DNA from: Ralstonia mannitolilytica
GTDB lineage: Bacteria; Pseudomonadota; Gammaproteobacteria; Burkholderiales; Burkholderiaceae
Direction of reading: 5' to 3'
Assembly (NCBI RefSeq): GCF_905397375.1
Contig: NZ_CAJPVG010000001.1
Location: forward strand, 372,001 to 436,000
Length of the DNA stretch: 64,000 nucleotides
Position 1 is the stretch's first letter. The number at the start of each line of letters is the position of its first letter. Positions 6,970 to 17,061 of the stretch are shown piece by piece. Under the pieces are notes generated by a model that was not told the origin of the DNA, made no database searches, and saw only the letters and a list, made by a program, of their open reading frames with translations. The translations under genes and the position numbers were made by a program.

Positions 6970-8748
6970 TCAGCGCGCGACAGCCCCGCCGCCGCCCGCG
7001 CGTGCCCCTTCGAGGATGATCCGCGCCAGCTTGGCGTAGTCGCCATCGAAGTGATGGCCGCCGGGCAGCCTGACGAGCTGAACCTGCTTCGGGTCCAGGG
7101 CGGGGCAATTGCTGTCCTTCTCGTCCTTGCCGTAGATGCACATGCCGAGGCCCGTGGGCAGCTTCTGCGCCTCGGGCAGGATCAGCAGGCCCGACGAGCT
7201 GCTCGACACCCAGTTGGTCATGTGGAATTCGAAGTCGGCGCGCTTGCCCAGGCCCATCATCACCGCCAGCGCAACGTGGTCGCGCGAGGCGGCCGGCATG
7301 CGGTTGACGATGAACGGCAGCACGTCGGCGCCTTGCGAATAGCCGATCAGCAACGCCCTCGGCTTCTTCCACCGCGCGGCGTAGAAGCGCACGAGGCGGT
7401 CCATGTCGGCGGCAGCGGAGGCCGGTGTGCGCGGCGTCCAGAAATAGCGCAGCGAATCGACGCCGACCACCGGCACGCCCGATTTGGACAACGCGGCCGC
7501 GACCTCCTTGTCCAGCCCGGCCCAGCCGCCGTCGCCGGAGAGCAGCACCGCGAACAGGTCGGACGACGTGCCGGGCTGCGCGGCGACCTCGATGATCGGC
7601 AAGTCCGACACCGCGGCAGGCGGCGGCGCAGCGGGTGGCTTGCGCTGCGCCACGAGCTTGGCGAAGGCGGCCTTGAACAGCTCGTTCGCGGTGATGGGCT
7701 GAGCGTTCGCGCCCGACACGGACGCCGGCAGCGCCACCGACTGCGCGCCCGAGATCGTGTTGATGAAGGCTTGTGTGGCATGCGCATCGCACAGCGGGCC
7801 GGAGCGGCGCGCAAACGGCGTGAGCGTGTCGGATTGCAGCACGACCCACGGCGCCGACAGCTTGGTCGCCGGCAGCAGCACCACGCCGGCGTTCTCGGGC
7901 GGCTTGGTGCGCTTGGCAGTGGTCCGGCTCTCGCTCTGGCGGCGGCTGAAATGGATGCCCTCGCCCTTGCACAGCGGCTTGCGCAGTTCGAGCACCGGGC
8001 AGAACTCGATCGACATGGCTGCCGCGAAGATGTTGGGGCGCGCCTGGGCGATCATGGCGTACGCCAGCGCACCGCCTTCGTTGTCGCCGACGAGGATGGG
8101 CGGGAAATAGCCCGGCACCTTCTCGTACGCCTGCAGGAAGCGGCTGAAGTTTTCGAGATCCCCGTCGGGGAACGCGCAATCGCCAAAGTCGGCCTCGAGG
8201 CTGGAGAACAACGCGGGCGTGGAGAGCCCCGCCACCAACGCACCCTGGTCGGCCAATGCCTGGGCCATGCGCGAGGCCGTGGTCGTCCAGCCCAGATCGC
8301 CCGAAAGCATCAGCACGACCGAGCGGATTTCGCCCCTGGGCTTGTAGACCGGCACATCGCGAAAGCGCCCGTGGGTGACGAACTCGACGGCGCCGGGCGC
8401 GGCAGCCGAAGTGGCCGGCGACACGACCGGCAGCGACAGCACGCCGCCGTTGGCTGCCTTGTTGGCCGCGACGGCGGCGGGGCTCATCTGCACGCGCGGC
8501 GGCATGTCGCCCTGCGGTGGCGCGGCTGTCACGCCGCTGGCGCCGGTCATCCCGACCGGCGGCACGAGCACCGGGCCCTGCACCGGCGCGGGCTTCGGTG
8601 CGGTGGCGGCCGCCCACGCATTGGGCACCACGGCGCACGCGGCCGCCAGCGCCATGCAGGCCGCGCCCACGCGGGCCGCCAGACGCCAGCCCCTGGGCTG
8701 CACTCCCCGATGCCGCGCCTCTTGCGGGCGCGGTGCTTGCCGACTCAT
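6970..8748 (-). CDS. acvB: AcvB/VirJ family virulence factor, probable periplasmic lysyl-PG hydrolase
   Basis: A 592-residue exported protein with a long N-terminal signal (hydrophobic stretch near residues 27-47 ending AWA). It contains two VirJ-like alpha/beta-hydrolase repeats. The C-terminal repeat keeps the nucleophile elbow GYSQG (Ser471). The N-terminal repeat has GDNEG at the equivalent place, so its nucleophile position (Asn223) is degenerate. Agrobacterium AcvB hydrolyses lysyl-phosphatidylglycerol in the periplasm, and in rhizobia acvB is cotranscribed with lpiA. The same order is seen here: the ATG overlaps the mprF stop by four bases. Confidence 0.88.
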   Translation of the reverse strand: MSRQAPRPQEARHRGVQPRGWRLAARVGAACMALAAACAVVPNAWAAATAPKPAPVQGPVLVPPVGMTGASGVTAAPPQGDMPPRVQMSPAAVAANKAANGGVLSLPVVSPATSAAAPGAVEFVTHGRFRDVPVYKPRGEIRSVVLMLSGDLGWTTTASRMAQALADQGALVAGLSTPALFSSLEADFGDCAFPDGDLENFSRFLQAYEKVPGYFPPILVGDNEGGALAYAMIAQARPNIFAAAMSIEFCPVLELRKPLCKGEGIHFSRRQSESRTTAKRTKPPENAGVVLLPATKLSAPWVVLQSDTLTPFARRSGPLCDAHATQAFINTISGAQSVALPASVSGANAQPITANELFKAAFAKLVAQRKPPAAPPPAAVSDLPIIEVAAQPGTSSDLFAVLLSGDGGWAGLDKEVAAALSKSGVPVVGVDSLRYFWTPRTPASAAADMDRLVRFYAARWKKPRALLIGYSQGADVLPFIVNRMPAASRDHVALAVMMGLGKRADFEFHMTNWVSSSSSGLLILPEAQKLPTGLGMCIYGKDEKDSNCPALDPKQVQLVRLPGGHHFDGDYAKLARIILEGARAGGGGAVAR

Positions 8749-11417
8749 TTGGAGATCACTCCCTTCAAGCCGCCGCCGATCAGCGCGGCGACGTCCGTCA
8801 ATGTAAACAGCGGCGCGAGGCCGCCGCGTGCGAGCAGGTAGCGGGCTTCCCATACCGGCTCGAACTTGTCCTTGAAATTGCGCAACCCGCGGAAATTGTA
8901 GAAGCGCGCGCCATGGCGGAACATCATCCGTCCGAACCGGTGCCAGCGCGGCGCAAGCTGGTGCTCGACCATGCCGGACATGGGCGCCATCCCTAGTCCA
9001 AAGCGCTGATACCCCTCGGCCTGGAAGTGGAGAATGACCTTGCCGAACAGGAAATCCATCGTGCCCGGCGGCACGTTGCTGCGGTAGCGCATCAGGTCGA
9101 CGCTGGCCTCGATGCGCAGCACGTCGGGGCACATCAGCGTGGCAAAGGCCAGGATGGCGCCTTCGCGTCGCACCACCGCCACGGGCTGGCGGAGGATGTA
9201 ACGGTCTTCAAACGCGCCGAGCGAGAACCCCTTCTCGCGCGCGTTCTGGTTGCGCAGCCACTCGTCGGAGATGGCGCGCAGCTCCTCCAGGATGGCCGGC
9301 ACGCCTTGGGGCGGCACGATCTCGAACGACAGCCCTTCGCGCTCGCCGCGCGTCACGCCGTGGCGCAGGTTGGCGCGGCGGGATCCCTTCAGGCTGAATT
9401 CCGGCAGGGACACGTATGCCTCCTCGCCGAGCTTGTACGCGCGCAGGCCGGCATCAAGGTACAGCGGCAGCGTCTGCGGGCGCGTCTTGTAGAACGCCGC
9501 GCGGCCGCCGTGCGCATCGGCCATTTCGATGAAGCGCCAGATCAGCTCGGGCCACTCCTGCTGCGCGCCCACCGGGTCGGACAGCGCCACCCACGAGCGC
9601 CCCTGCCGGGCATACATGATGAAAGCCTTGCCGGACGGCGAGAACAGCAGGCTCTTGTCGCCCATCAGGGCGAGCACGGCGTCGGCGGCGGGTTGGGCGC
9701 GGATGATCTCGGCGGCGCGGGCAAGGTCTTCTTCGGTGGGCAGGGCCGTCTCGCCGGGCTCGCTGCGGAACAGTTGCCACAGGCCGAAGCCGAGGCCCGT
9801 CACGGCCACCGCCATGAGCGCGCGGATGGAGCGCGGCGCATCGCCATCGAAGGTGAACTGCCACCAGAGCTGGTTGGCGTAGGCGACTTCGCGGTAGGCA
9901 AAGAAGAGGATCCACACGCACGCCGCGAACACGCATGCCATGGCGATGAGCCAGCCGGCCTCCAGCCGCTGCGAGAACAGCGACGACGGCCGGTCGAACT
10001 GCCGGCGCGAGATGACCAGCAGCACCGCCAGCGTCACGAGCACCGCCATCTCCGACACGGCGATGCCCTTGGGCAGCGCCAGCACGCCCGCCAGCAGCGA
10101 CAGCACCAGCGCCGCCCACCACGCCGCGTCGAGCCGATGCAGCAGCCCCCGCGCGACAAACAGCATGACGAGCCCCGCCACGCTGCCGATCATGTGCGAC
10201 GCCTCCACCAGGAACAGCGGCACGTGCATGCGCAGGAGGTCTTCGGCCTCGTCGGTGGCAGGGGTGACGCCGGAGACGAGCAGCATCACGCCCGAGACCA
10301 TCGTCAGCGCCGCCAGCAGCCCCGGCGATAGCTTGACCGCCGCGCGCCCGAACGGGGCAAACGGCGCACCCGCACCGGTGCCCGAGCGCAGCTCGAAGAC
10401 GCCGAGCATGGCGGTGGCCAGCACCAGCGGCATCAGGAAGTAGATCGCCCGGTAGTAGAGCAGCGCAGCCAGGATCTCGGCCGGCGCCGCCTGGTCGCCG
10501 CACCCCAGCAGGATCACGGCCTCGAACACCCCCAGGCCGCCCGGGCTCTGGCTCAATACGCCCAGCGTGACGGCCAGCGCGTAGAAGGCTACGAACGTGG
10601 GCAGATCGACGGCGCCGGCCGGCATCAGGACCCACAGCGCCGCCGCCGCCGCGCTCAGGTCCGCCGCCGAGATCACGAACTGCCGCGCCGCGAGCCCGGG
10701 CGGCGGCAAGCGGATTTCCCAGCGGCCGACCAGCGTGACGTGCCGCTGCCGCAGGCACAACGCCAGCAGCACGACCACGCCAGCCAGAACGAGCAGCGCC
10801 ACCGCTTCGAGCAGCGACGCCGGCAGATGCGTGATGGCGGCGATATGCGGTGCGCCCCACAGCAGCCCCACCGCGCCGAAGGCCGTGGTGGACACGCCCA
10901 GCGCGCTGGCATCGAACGCCACGGCAGCGGTCACGCGGTCGGCGTCGACACCGGCCGCTGTGTACAGGCGCGTGCGCACCGACCCCGCCGTCAGCGAACC
11001 GAGCCCGATCGTGTTGCCGAGCGCATAGGCAATGAACGAGGTGGCAGCGACCGTGCCTGGCGCCAGTTGCGCGCCGACATACCGCAAGCCCGATGCGTCG
11101 TACCGCGTCAGGGCGGCATAGCTGAGCGCCGTGGCCAAGGCGGCCAGCAACAGGCGCGAGAACGGCATGGCATGCAGCGCAGCCACCATGTCGGCGTAAT
11201 GCACGTGGTCGAGCAGCGCATACAGGCTGTCGAAGACGAGCGCGCCCAGGACGAGCACGATGCCGATGACGGACCAGCCGCCCAGGCCGAAACCGGAATC
11301 GGCGCGGGAGGCGCTGGCGGATGGGTCGAGCGCGGCGTCTGCGCCGTCACGGGCGGAACGCTTGGGCGACGGTCTGCGCGAGGGGGGACTGGCGTCGTTG
11401 GACGCGGCGTCAGGCAT
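8745..11417 (-). CDS. mprF: MprF/LpiA phosphatidylglycerol lysyltransferase and flippase
   Basis: An 890-residue integral membrane protein. The N-terminal two thirds hold about 13-14 hydrophobic helices of the flippase domain. The C-terminal 330 residues are the DUF2156 GNAT-fold synthase that transfers lysine from Lys-tRNA to phosphatidylglycerol. This modification reduces the negative surface charge and helps against cationic peptides and acid. The start at 11417 (MPDAASNDA) was chosen over an in-frame ATG at 11462; about 55 disordered Ser/Asp/Arg-rich residues precede the first helix. It is the first gene of a two-gene operon with acvB, whose product probably reverses the reaction. Confidence 0.92.
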   Translation of the reverse strand: MPDAASNDASPPSRRPSPKRSARDGADAALDPSASASRADSGFGLGGWSVIGIVLVLGALVFDSLYALLDHVHYADMVAALHAMPFSRLLLAALATALSYAALTRYDASGLRYVGAQLAPGTVAATSFIAYALGNTIGLGSLTAGSVRTRLYTAAGVDADRVTAAVAFDASALGVSTTAFGAVGLLWGAPHIAAITHLPASLLEAVALLVLAGVVVLLALCLRQRHVTLVGRWEIRLPPPGLAARQFVISAADLSAAAAALWVLMPAGAVDLPTFVAFYALAVTLGVLSQSPGGLGVFEAVILLGCGDQAAPAEILAALLYYRAIYFLMPLVLATAMLGVFELRSGTGAGAPFAPFGRAAVKLSPGLLAALTMVSGVMLLVSGVTPATDEAEDLLRMHVPLFLVEASHMIGSVAGLVMLFVARGLLHRLDAAWWAALVLSLLAGVLALPKGIAVSEMAVLVTLAVLLVISRRQFDRPSSLFSQRLEAGWLIAMACVFAACVWILFFAYREVAYANQLWWQFTFDGDAPRSIRALMAVAVTGLGFGLWQLFRSEPGETALPTEEDLARAAEIIRAQPAADAVLALMGDKSLLFSPSGKAFIMYARQGRSWVALSDPVGAQQEWPELIWRFIEMADAHGGRAAFYKTRPQTLPLYLDAGLRAYKLGEEAYVSLPEFSLKGSRRANLRHGVTRGEREGLSFEIVPPQGVPAILEELRAISDEWLRNQNAREKGFSLGAFEDRYILRQPVAVVRREGAILAFATLMCPDVLRIEASVDLMRYRSNVPPGTMDFLFGKVILHFQAEGYQRFGLGMAPMSGMVEHQLAPRWHRFGRMMFRHGARFYNFRGLRNFKDKFEPVWEARYLLARGGLAPLFTLTDVAALIGGGLKGVISK

Positions 11418-11741
11418 GGTGAAACACGAAATCCTGCTGGCTTGAAGGGTGCGCCACGTCATGCACGCGGCTGAGCGCGGCGCCGGTGGCGCACCGGATG
11501 GGATGCGGGTACGCGCAAACGGGAGGTATCGGCGCGCGCCGGGCCGGAATCTGGCGGCCCTGCGGCTTGCGCCTCAAGAAGCGTCCCCAACCTGTGTTGA
11601 GCCCCCGTTGTTGCCGGGCGCGGTCGGTTGTCTTGCGGCCGCCGGCGCGCCGGTCATGTCGCGCGTGCGCGATCCGAACGTCATCTCTGATGTCACGTAA
11701 TACGGACGAAGTGGCGATTGCGTTGACACATATTGCGCATT
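11418..11741. other. intergenic region upstream of mprF, no gene seen
   Basis: 324 bases between mprF and the small minus-strand gene. Short plus-strand frames exist but lack ribosome sites or recognisable products. It probably holds the mprF promoter on the minus strand; I could not pick out a convincing -35/-10 pair or terminator. Confidence 0.5.
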
Positions 11742-11930
11742 TTATGGCCTGGGCGCCTGTGCCGGCACTTCCGGCGGGACATCGGGCTTGCCGGTATCGA
11801 CCGACACCGGGTCGCTCGCGGGAAAGGTTTCTTCGATGCCCTCGTCGAGCAGCGCCTCTTCGTGCGTATCCGCGACGGGCGGATGCGGGTTGGCGGGCGC
11901 GGGCGTGGGCGAGGCGCGGTCGTCTGGCAT
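11742..11930 (-). CDS. small conserved acidic/proline-rich protein
   Basis: A 62-residue cytoplasmic protein with no signal or membrane segment. The start is supported by GGAG 6 bases upstream. The core EEALLDEGIEETFPASDPVSV is a motif I recognise from short Burkholderiales proteins of unknown function; it is flanked by Pro/Ala-rich disordered ends. No operon partner is evident, since it is followed by a gap of over 300 bases. Confidence 0.65.
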   Translation of the reverse strand: MPDDRASPTPAPANPHPPVADTHEEALLDEGIEETFPASDPVSVDTGKPDVPPEVPAQAPRP

Positions 11931-12184
11931 GGCGTTCTCCAAGGGTGCGGATCCAGCATAGGCAAAGGTGGTGATGAGGTGGGGCCCGCCCCATCGAAGC
12001 GGTGCGGTGCGGCGCGCCCGGCACATCCCCCAAGGGGTTAGCAAGTGCTGCACCTGCGCGACGCGGCGGCGTAGGAGCGCGTACGCAAACGTTTTCGCTG
12101 CGCAAAAGGTTCTACAACCTATTGCCTAGGAAGGTGGAGTCCGGTACACAATCGTCCGCCTCATCACTAATTCACAATTCGCGC

Positions 12185-13702
12185 ATGCCTCTCCAGCGCG
12201 CTACGGCGGCCCTTCTGCGACGCCCTCCCCTGCTGATCGCCGGGGCGTCGGTGCTGTCGCTCGTGGTGACTGGGTTGACGGCACTGTCGCTGTGGGAGAT
12301 GCGCGTCGACGCGCTGGCGCGCGCGCGGGACAGCGCAGACAACCTCGCACTGATCCTGCAGCGCGACATCGCGCGCAACATCGAAGTGTACGACCTGTCG
12401 CTGCAGGCCGTCATCGACACGGTCCATGATCCGGTCATCAGCGCGCTGCCGGCCAACGTGCGGCAGCTGGTGCTGTTTGACCGGTCCACCAACGCACAGG
12501 ACATGGGCTCGCTGCTGGTCACGAACGCGGCGGGCGACGTGGTCGTCGATTCGCGCGCGGTGCCGCCCCGGCGCATCTACCTCGGCGATCGCGACTACTT
12601 CCAGGTGCAGCGGGGCTCCCCGAACATGGGGCTCTATATCAGCGAGCCGTTCAAGCCGCGCGTGAGCGGCCTGGAGACGTCGATCGGCCTGAGCCGGCGC
12701 CTGAACGGTCCCCACGGGGAGTTCAACGGCATCGTGGTCGCCACGCTGCGCCTGAACTACTTCCGCCGGCTCTTCGACGGCATCAACCTCGGCCCGCACG
12801 CGGCCGTGACGCTGGTGCGCACCGACGGCACGCTGCTCATGCGCCGCCCGTACGACGAACAACTCATCGGCCGCAGCGTTGCCGGTGCCACCGCGTTTCA
12901 GAAGCGCCTGCTGGCACCCGAGGGCTCCTACATCGACGTCGGCGGCATTGACAACATCGAACGGCTCTACAGCTTCCGCCATATCGGAGACCACCCGCTG
13001 ATCGTCACGGTCGGGCTGGCCACCGAAGACATCTACGCCGAATGGTGGCAGCGCGCCTGGGTGATCGGCGGCATTGTGCTGATCCTCGACGCGGTGTTCA
13101 TGGTGCTGTCTGTGCTCTTTGCGCGGCAGCTGCGCAAGCGCCTCGAGATGGAGCAGCAGCTGCAGCTCATGGCCAACACCGACAGCCTGACCGGCCTCGG
13201 CACGCGCCGCGCGCTCGATGCCGCGCTGGAAATGGAATGGCTGCGGTCCAACCGGCACCGCACGCCGATGTCGGTCCTGATGATCGACGTGGACGACTTC
13301 AAGCGCTACAACGACCGCTACGGCCACGCCGCCGGCGACACCGCGCTGCGCACCGTCGCGCGCTGCGTGAACGACAGCATCAAGCGGCCCGGCGACTTTG
13401 CCGGCCGGTACGGCGGCGAAGAGTTCTGCGCCGTGCTGCCCAATACGGACCTCAGCGGCGCCGTGCGCGTGGCTGAAGCCATTCGGGCCGCTGTCTTGGC
13501 GGCCGACGAGCCCAACGCGGGAAGTGCGTACGGCCAGCTGACGGTGAGCATCGGCGTGGCCGTGCATTCGGGCGTTGCCGCCGAAGACGACACGCTGGAA
13601 GACCTTGTTCGGCTGGCCGATGGACGGCTGTATGAAGCCAAGGCCGCAGGCCGCAACGTGGTCATGCCCAGACCGGAGCGGCCAAGGCTGGCGGTGGTGT
13701 AG
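12185..13702 (+). CDS. membrane-bound diguanylate cyclase with periplasmic sensor domain
   Basis: A 505-residue GGDEF protein. One helix near residues 15-38 and another near 290-315 flank a periplasmic dCache/PAS-like sensor of about 250 residues. The cytoplasmic GGDEF domain has the active GGEEF sequence (410-414). An I-site RPGD (401-404) sits exactly five residues before it, so the enzyme should make c-di-GMP with product feedback. The ATG at 12185 has no strong ribosome site. A PilZ receptor lies about 10 kb upstream, but no operon link is visible. Confidence 0.9.
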   Translation: MPLQRATAALLRRPPLLIAGASVLSLVVTGLTALSLWEMRVDALARARDSADNLALILQRDIARNIEVYDLSLQAVIDTVHDPVISALPANVRQLVLFDRSTNAQDMGSLLVTNAAGDVVVDSRAVPPRRIYLGDRDYFQVQRGSPNMGLYISEPFKPRVSGLETSIGLSRRLNGPHGEFNGIVVATLRLNYFRRLFDGINLGPHAAVTLVRTDGTLLMRRPYDEQLIGRSVAGATAFQKRLLAPEGSYIDVGGIDNIERLYSFRHIGDHPLIVTVGLATEDIYAEWWQRAWVIGGIVLILDAVFMVLSVLFARQLRKRLEMEQQLQLMANTDSLTGLGTRRALDAALEMEWLRSNRHRTPMSVLMIDVDDFKRYNDRYGHAAGDTALRTVARCVNDSIKRPGDFAGRYGGEEFCAVLPNTDLSGAVRVAEAIRAAVLAADEPNAGSAYGQLTVSIGVAVHSGVAAEDDTLEDLVRLADGRLYEAKAAGRNVVMPRPERPRLAVV

Positions 13703-13790
13703 GCGAGCGTGCGGCGTAAACCCTCCTTTTGGAGCATGCCGTCATCGGCCACGACTTCTGCACAATGCCGGGGGCTTTGAGGAAACCGCC

Positions 13791-14807
13791 GTGAGCAAAC
13801 CACCGCATTCGCACTTCGATACATCTGCGCTTGCGCGCGAGCATCAATTCGCCGCGTGGCGGGACGCGATCAACGTGCTGTTCGACACGCGCTCTGCCGT
13901 GCCGCGCGCGGAGGGGTTCCGGGCCAGCGTCGATGCCTATCTGTGCGGGGAGACCGGCGTGGGCATGCTCAGCGCACAGGCACAACACTACGACCGCTCC
14001 CGCTCCAAGCTCGGGCGCGACGGCGTGGATGTCTACGTTCTGCAGTATTACCTGGAAGGCAGCTGCGGACAGCGCGATGGCGACAGCGGCAGCGCCACGC
14101 GCCCGGGCGATCTGTTCATCGTCGACGCTGCGCAGCCGCTCGCCACCAGCACGACCGACAGCCGCTTTCTGAGCCTGGCCGTGCCACGGCGCCTGCTGGC
14201 ACCGCTGCTGCGCGCACCCGACGAACTGAGCATGCGCGTGCTGCGCGGCGACGCCCCGATGGTCGGGCTGCTGCGCGATCACCTGTGTTCGCTCTATCAG
14301 TCGATGGGGAAGTTGAGCGATGCCGAAGCGCAGGCCGTCATCCCGGGCACCCTGCAACTGGCTGCGGCCGCCATCAACTGCCAGGTGACCGAAGCCAATG
14401 CGCCGTCCGTGAGGGAAAGCCTGTTTGCATCGATCTGCCGGCACATGCAGCACAACTTGTCGGATCTGACGCTTTCGCCCGAAGGCGTGGCCGTGCAGTT
14501 TGGCATCTCGCGTGCCACGCTCTACCGGCTGTTCGAGCGCGAAGGCGGCTTCTTCAACTACCTGCGCATGCAGCGCCTGCGACAGTGCCACGCGATCCTC
14601 GCCGACCGGTCGCAGACACACCGTTCGGTGGCCGAAATCGCGCAGACCTACGGTTTTTCCGACGCTTCGAACTTTGCACGTGCATACCGTCGTGCGACCA
14701 GCATGTCACCGCGTGAGACGCGCATGCTGGCCGTCGAAGGGCGCGCCGCTGCCATGCCCTTCGTGCAGCACAAGGACTGGCGCACCTGGGTCATGCAGAT
14801 GCGCTGA
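13791..14807 (+). CDS. AraC family regulator, FeaR/NphR-like
   Basis: A 338-residue regulator with an N-terminal AraC_binding_2-type domain (FDTSALAREHQFAAWRDAI) and a C-terminal double HTH (about 235-320, including YGFSDASNFARAYRR). The GTG start at 13791 has GAGGA about 7 bases upstream; longer in-frame extensions run back into the cyclase gene and are rejected. Regulators of this type usually control oxidation or degradation of aromatic or amine compounds, but no such target is adjacent here. The downstream gene is a protease. Confidence 0.82.
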   Translation: MSKPPHSHFDTSALAREHQFAAWRDAINVLFDTRSAVPRAEGFRASVDAYLCGETGVGMLSAQAQHYDRSRSKLGRDGVDVYVLQYYLEGSCGQRDGDSGSATRPGDLFIVDAAQPLATSTTDSRFLSLAVPRRLLAPLLRAPDELSMRVLRGDAPMVGLLRDHLCSLYQSMGKLSDAEAQAVIPGTLQLAAAAINCQVTEANAPSVRESLFASICRHMQHNLSDLTLSPEGVAVQFGISRATLYRLFEREGGFFNYLRMQRLRQCHAILADRSQTHRSVAEIAQTYGFSDASNFARAYRRATSMSPRETRMLAVEGRAAAMPFVQHKDWRTWVMQMR

Positions 14808-15098
14808 TGCGCGCAGCGCCCCTCTTCCCGCACGCGTTTTTTCCTCCCTCCTCCCGCGCTTGCCGCTCCTGGGCTGAGACGCGCTGACAGGTTCGCGCGA
14901 CAGCGGAACCGGTTAGCGACGGCATGCGCCTTCTTCGTTGAAGCGCGCCCGTCGTGCATGCGAGCATCCGGCCCGACCTGACGAGCGCCAATGCGCTTGC
15001 GGCGGGCACGGACGATGTGCCCTCTCTTCGTCGAACAGGTCAAAGCGGTGCGGGCATCCCGCGCTTCGCACAACTCACAACGACAAAACGGGGGTCTC

Positions 15099-17039
15099 GT
15101 GAAAGACATAACGGGAAAAACGCTTGCCTTGACGCTGTTCGCCACCGTGGCCCTGGCCGCGTGCGGCGGCGGAGATTCCGGCAGCAACACAGCCAGCACT
15201 GGCGGCGGCAACAACGGCGGCAACACGCCGCCCGCATCCACCTGCGCAGAAACTGGCGTCGATGCCAAGTACGCCTGCCAGACCGGCAGCACCGAGCCGC
15301 TGTACGCCTACCAGTGGGCGCTCAGGCAGGCGAACAGCTTCTTTGCGGCGTTCGGTCTCGTCGCCGACGGCACGACCGACATTGATGTGGAAGACGTACA
15401 CCGGGCCGGCGTCAAGGGCCAGGGCGTGAACGTGCTCGTGCTGGACGACGGCATCGATGTGCACAACGAAGACCTGTTCGCCAATGCCAACTCGGACATG
15501 ACGCACAACTTCGACGATGGCTCGAACGATCCGACACCGGCAGACAATCCCGCGAACATCAAGGACGCGCACGGCACCAACGTGGCCGGCATCATCGCCG
15601 CGGCGCAGAACGGCAAGGGTGTGATGGGGATCGCGCCGCGGGCGACGTTGGGCGGTGCACGCTACCTGCGCGCGGCGAACCCCGACATTAACGCCGCCTA
15701 TGGCGGCGCGGCCTGGTCGAAGAACGGCCACATCATCAATGCGTCGTACGGTGCGAACCCGCAGGCGCCCCTGGAGTACGACACGCCCACCTCGGCACAG
15801 ACGGCGGTTCGCGCGTTCCCGAACCTGCGCGGCGGCCGTGGAATGGTGATGCTCAAGGCAGCGGGCAACGAGTATGACGCGATCGTGGTTCCAGGGCAGC
15901 CGGAGCGGACGTGCCCTGCCGCCGGCGGCGTTCCTGGGCTCGTCAGTTGCGAGAATCCGGCCAATGACCCCGAAGCGCTTGAGCCGGGCGTGATCCTGGT
16001 GGGCGCTGCCAATGCGCGTGGCGTCAAGGCGAGCTATTCAAACGCCGGATCGGTCAACTGGATCACGGGCCTGGGCGGCGAGTCCGGCAACGGCGGCAAG
16101 TACGGCGAGGTCGGGTCCGGGCCGAAGATCTTCTCCACCGACCTCAGCGGCTGCGCGCGCGGCTACAGCCGTGCCAATACAGACGAGCTGGATGACTTTG
16201 CGATGGCGGGCACGGCCACCAATCTGAAAGACAACCCGAAATGCGACTACTCGAGCATGAACGGCACGTCTGCGGCAACGCCCACGGTGTCCGGCGTGGT
16301 TGCGCTGATGCTCTCGGCCAATCCGAATCTGACCTGGCGCGATGTGCGTGAAATTCTGCGGGCCACCGCACGCAAGATCGACCCGGACTACGGCAATCGC
16401 GACGGCCGCAATGCCAAGATCGACCTGACGAGCAACACCACCACGGCCGACACGAGCACGAGCCTGGTTGACGGCGCCACCACCGCACGCCTGGACTACG
16501 GCTGGCAGACCAACGCCGCTGGCTATGCGTATTCGACGTGGTACGGCTTTGGATTGATCGACGCATCCGCCGCCGTGAAGATGGCCAAAGCCACCACAAC
16601 GTATAAGCCGGCTGCCTTGTCGGTGCCGGATTTCGCGGCGGCGTTCGCCAACGTCAACCAGCTGAACTACGGCGCGGTGCAAAAGCTCGGCCAGTTCAAC
16701 GTGTCGGGCACTGACAAGGTCGATGCCTTGCAGTTGCGGGTGTCGGGCTCCGTCTGCATTGGTAGCGTCGGCTTCTTTGTGAAATCGCCGTCGGGCACGG
16801 TGTCGGCGTTGTCCCTCCCCTACAACGGCTACTACAACAACGGCGTCAATGCCGTGAACAAGTACGGCCTTGGCAGCTACGCCTTCTACGGCGAAAACGC
16901 AGCCGGCACGTGGGAGGTCTATGCCGTCAGCGGCGTACCGACCAACGCCTGCTCGACGTACCAGCCCCAGGGCGGCACCCACACCGTGACCCTGGCCACG
17001 CCCCTGGCCGTGGAATACCGCGTGATCGCCGCCAAGTGA
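15099..17039 (+). CDS. S8 subtilase lipoprotein with C-terminal P-domain
   Basis: A 646-residue kexin-like serine protease. The N-terminal signal ends with lipobox ALAAC (Cys22), followed by a Gly/Ser/Asn linker, so it should be lipid-anchored. Catalytic residues are visible: Asp in LVLDDGID (116/117), His158 in DAHGTNVAG and Ser391 in MNGTSAATP. The last 130 residues form a P-domain (proprotein-convertase type). Only about 95 residues separate the lipid Cys from the catalytic Asp, and they match the catalytic domain's own N-terminus, so no I9 propeptide is encoded. The GTG start fits the signal peptide. A small secreted protein follows 22 bases later. Confidence 0.88.
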   Translation: MKDITGKTLALTLFATVALAACGGGDSGSNTASTGGGNNGGNTPPASTCAETGVDAKYACQTGSTEPLYAYQWALRQANSFFAAFGLVADGTTDIDVEDVHRAGVKGQGVNVLVLDDGIDVHNEDLFANANSDMTHNFDDGSNDPTPADNPANIKDAHGTNVAGIIAAAQNGKGVMGIAPRATLGGARYLRAANPDINAAYGGAAWSKNGHIINASYGANPQAPLEYDTPTSAQTAVRAFPNLRGGRGMVMLKAAGNEYDAIVVPGQPERTCPAAGGVPGLVSCENPANDPEALEPGVILVGAANARGVKASYSNAGSVNWITGLGGESGNGGKYGEVGSGPKIFSTDLSGCARGYSRANTDELDDFAMAGTATNLKDNPKCDYSSMNGTSAATPTVSGVVALMLSANPNLTWRDVREILRATARKIDPDYGNRDGRNAKIDLTSNTTTADTSTSLVDGATTARLDYGWQTNAAGYAYSTWYGFGLIDASAAVKMAKATTTYKPAALSVPDFAAAFANVNQLNYGAVQKLGQFNVSGTDKVDALQLRVSGSVCIGSVGFFVKSPSGTVSALSLPYNGYYNNGVNAVNKYGLGSYAFYGENAAGTWEVYAVSGVPTNACSTYQPQGGTHTVTLATPLAVEYRVIAAK

Positions 17040-17061
17040 GCCCGTTCGGAGAACATTCAAC

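Noticed and set aside
11690..11741. TTGACA-like element near 11723 as a promoter
   Set aside because: No -10 at suitable spacing, and it points into the 3' end of the convergent small gene.
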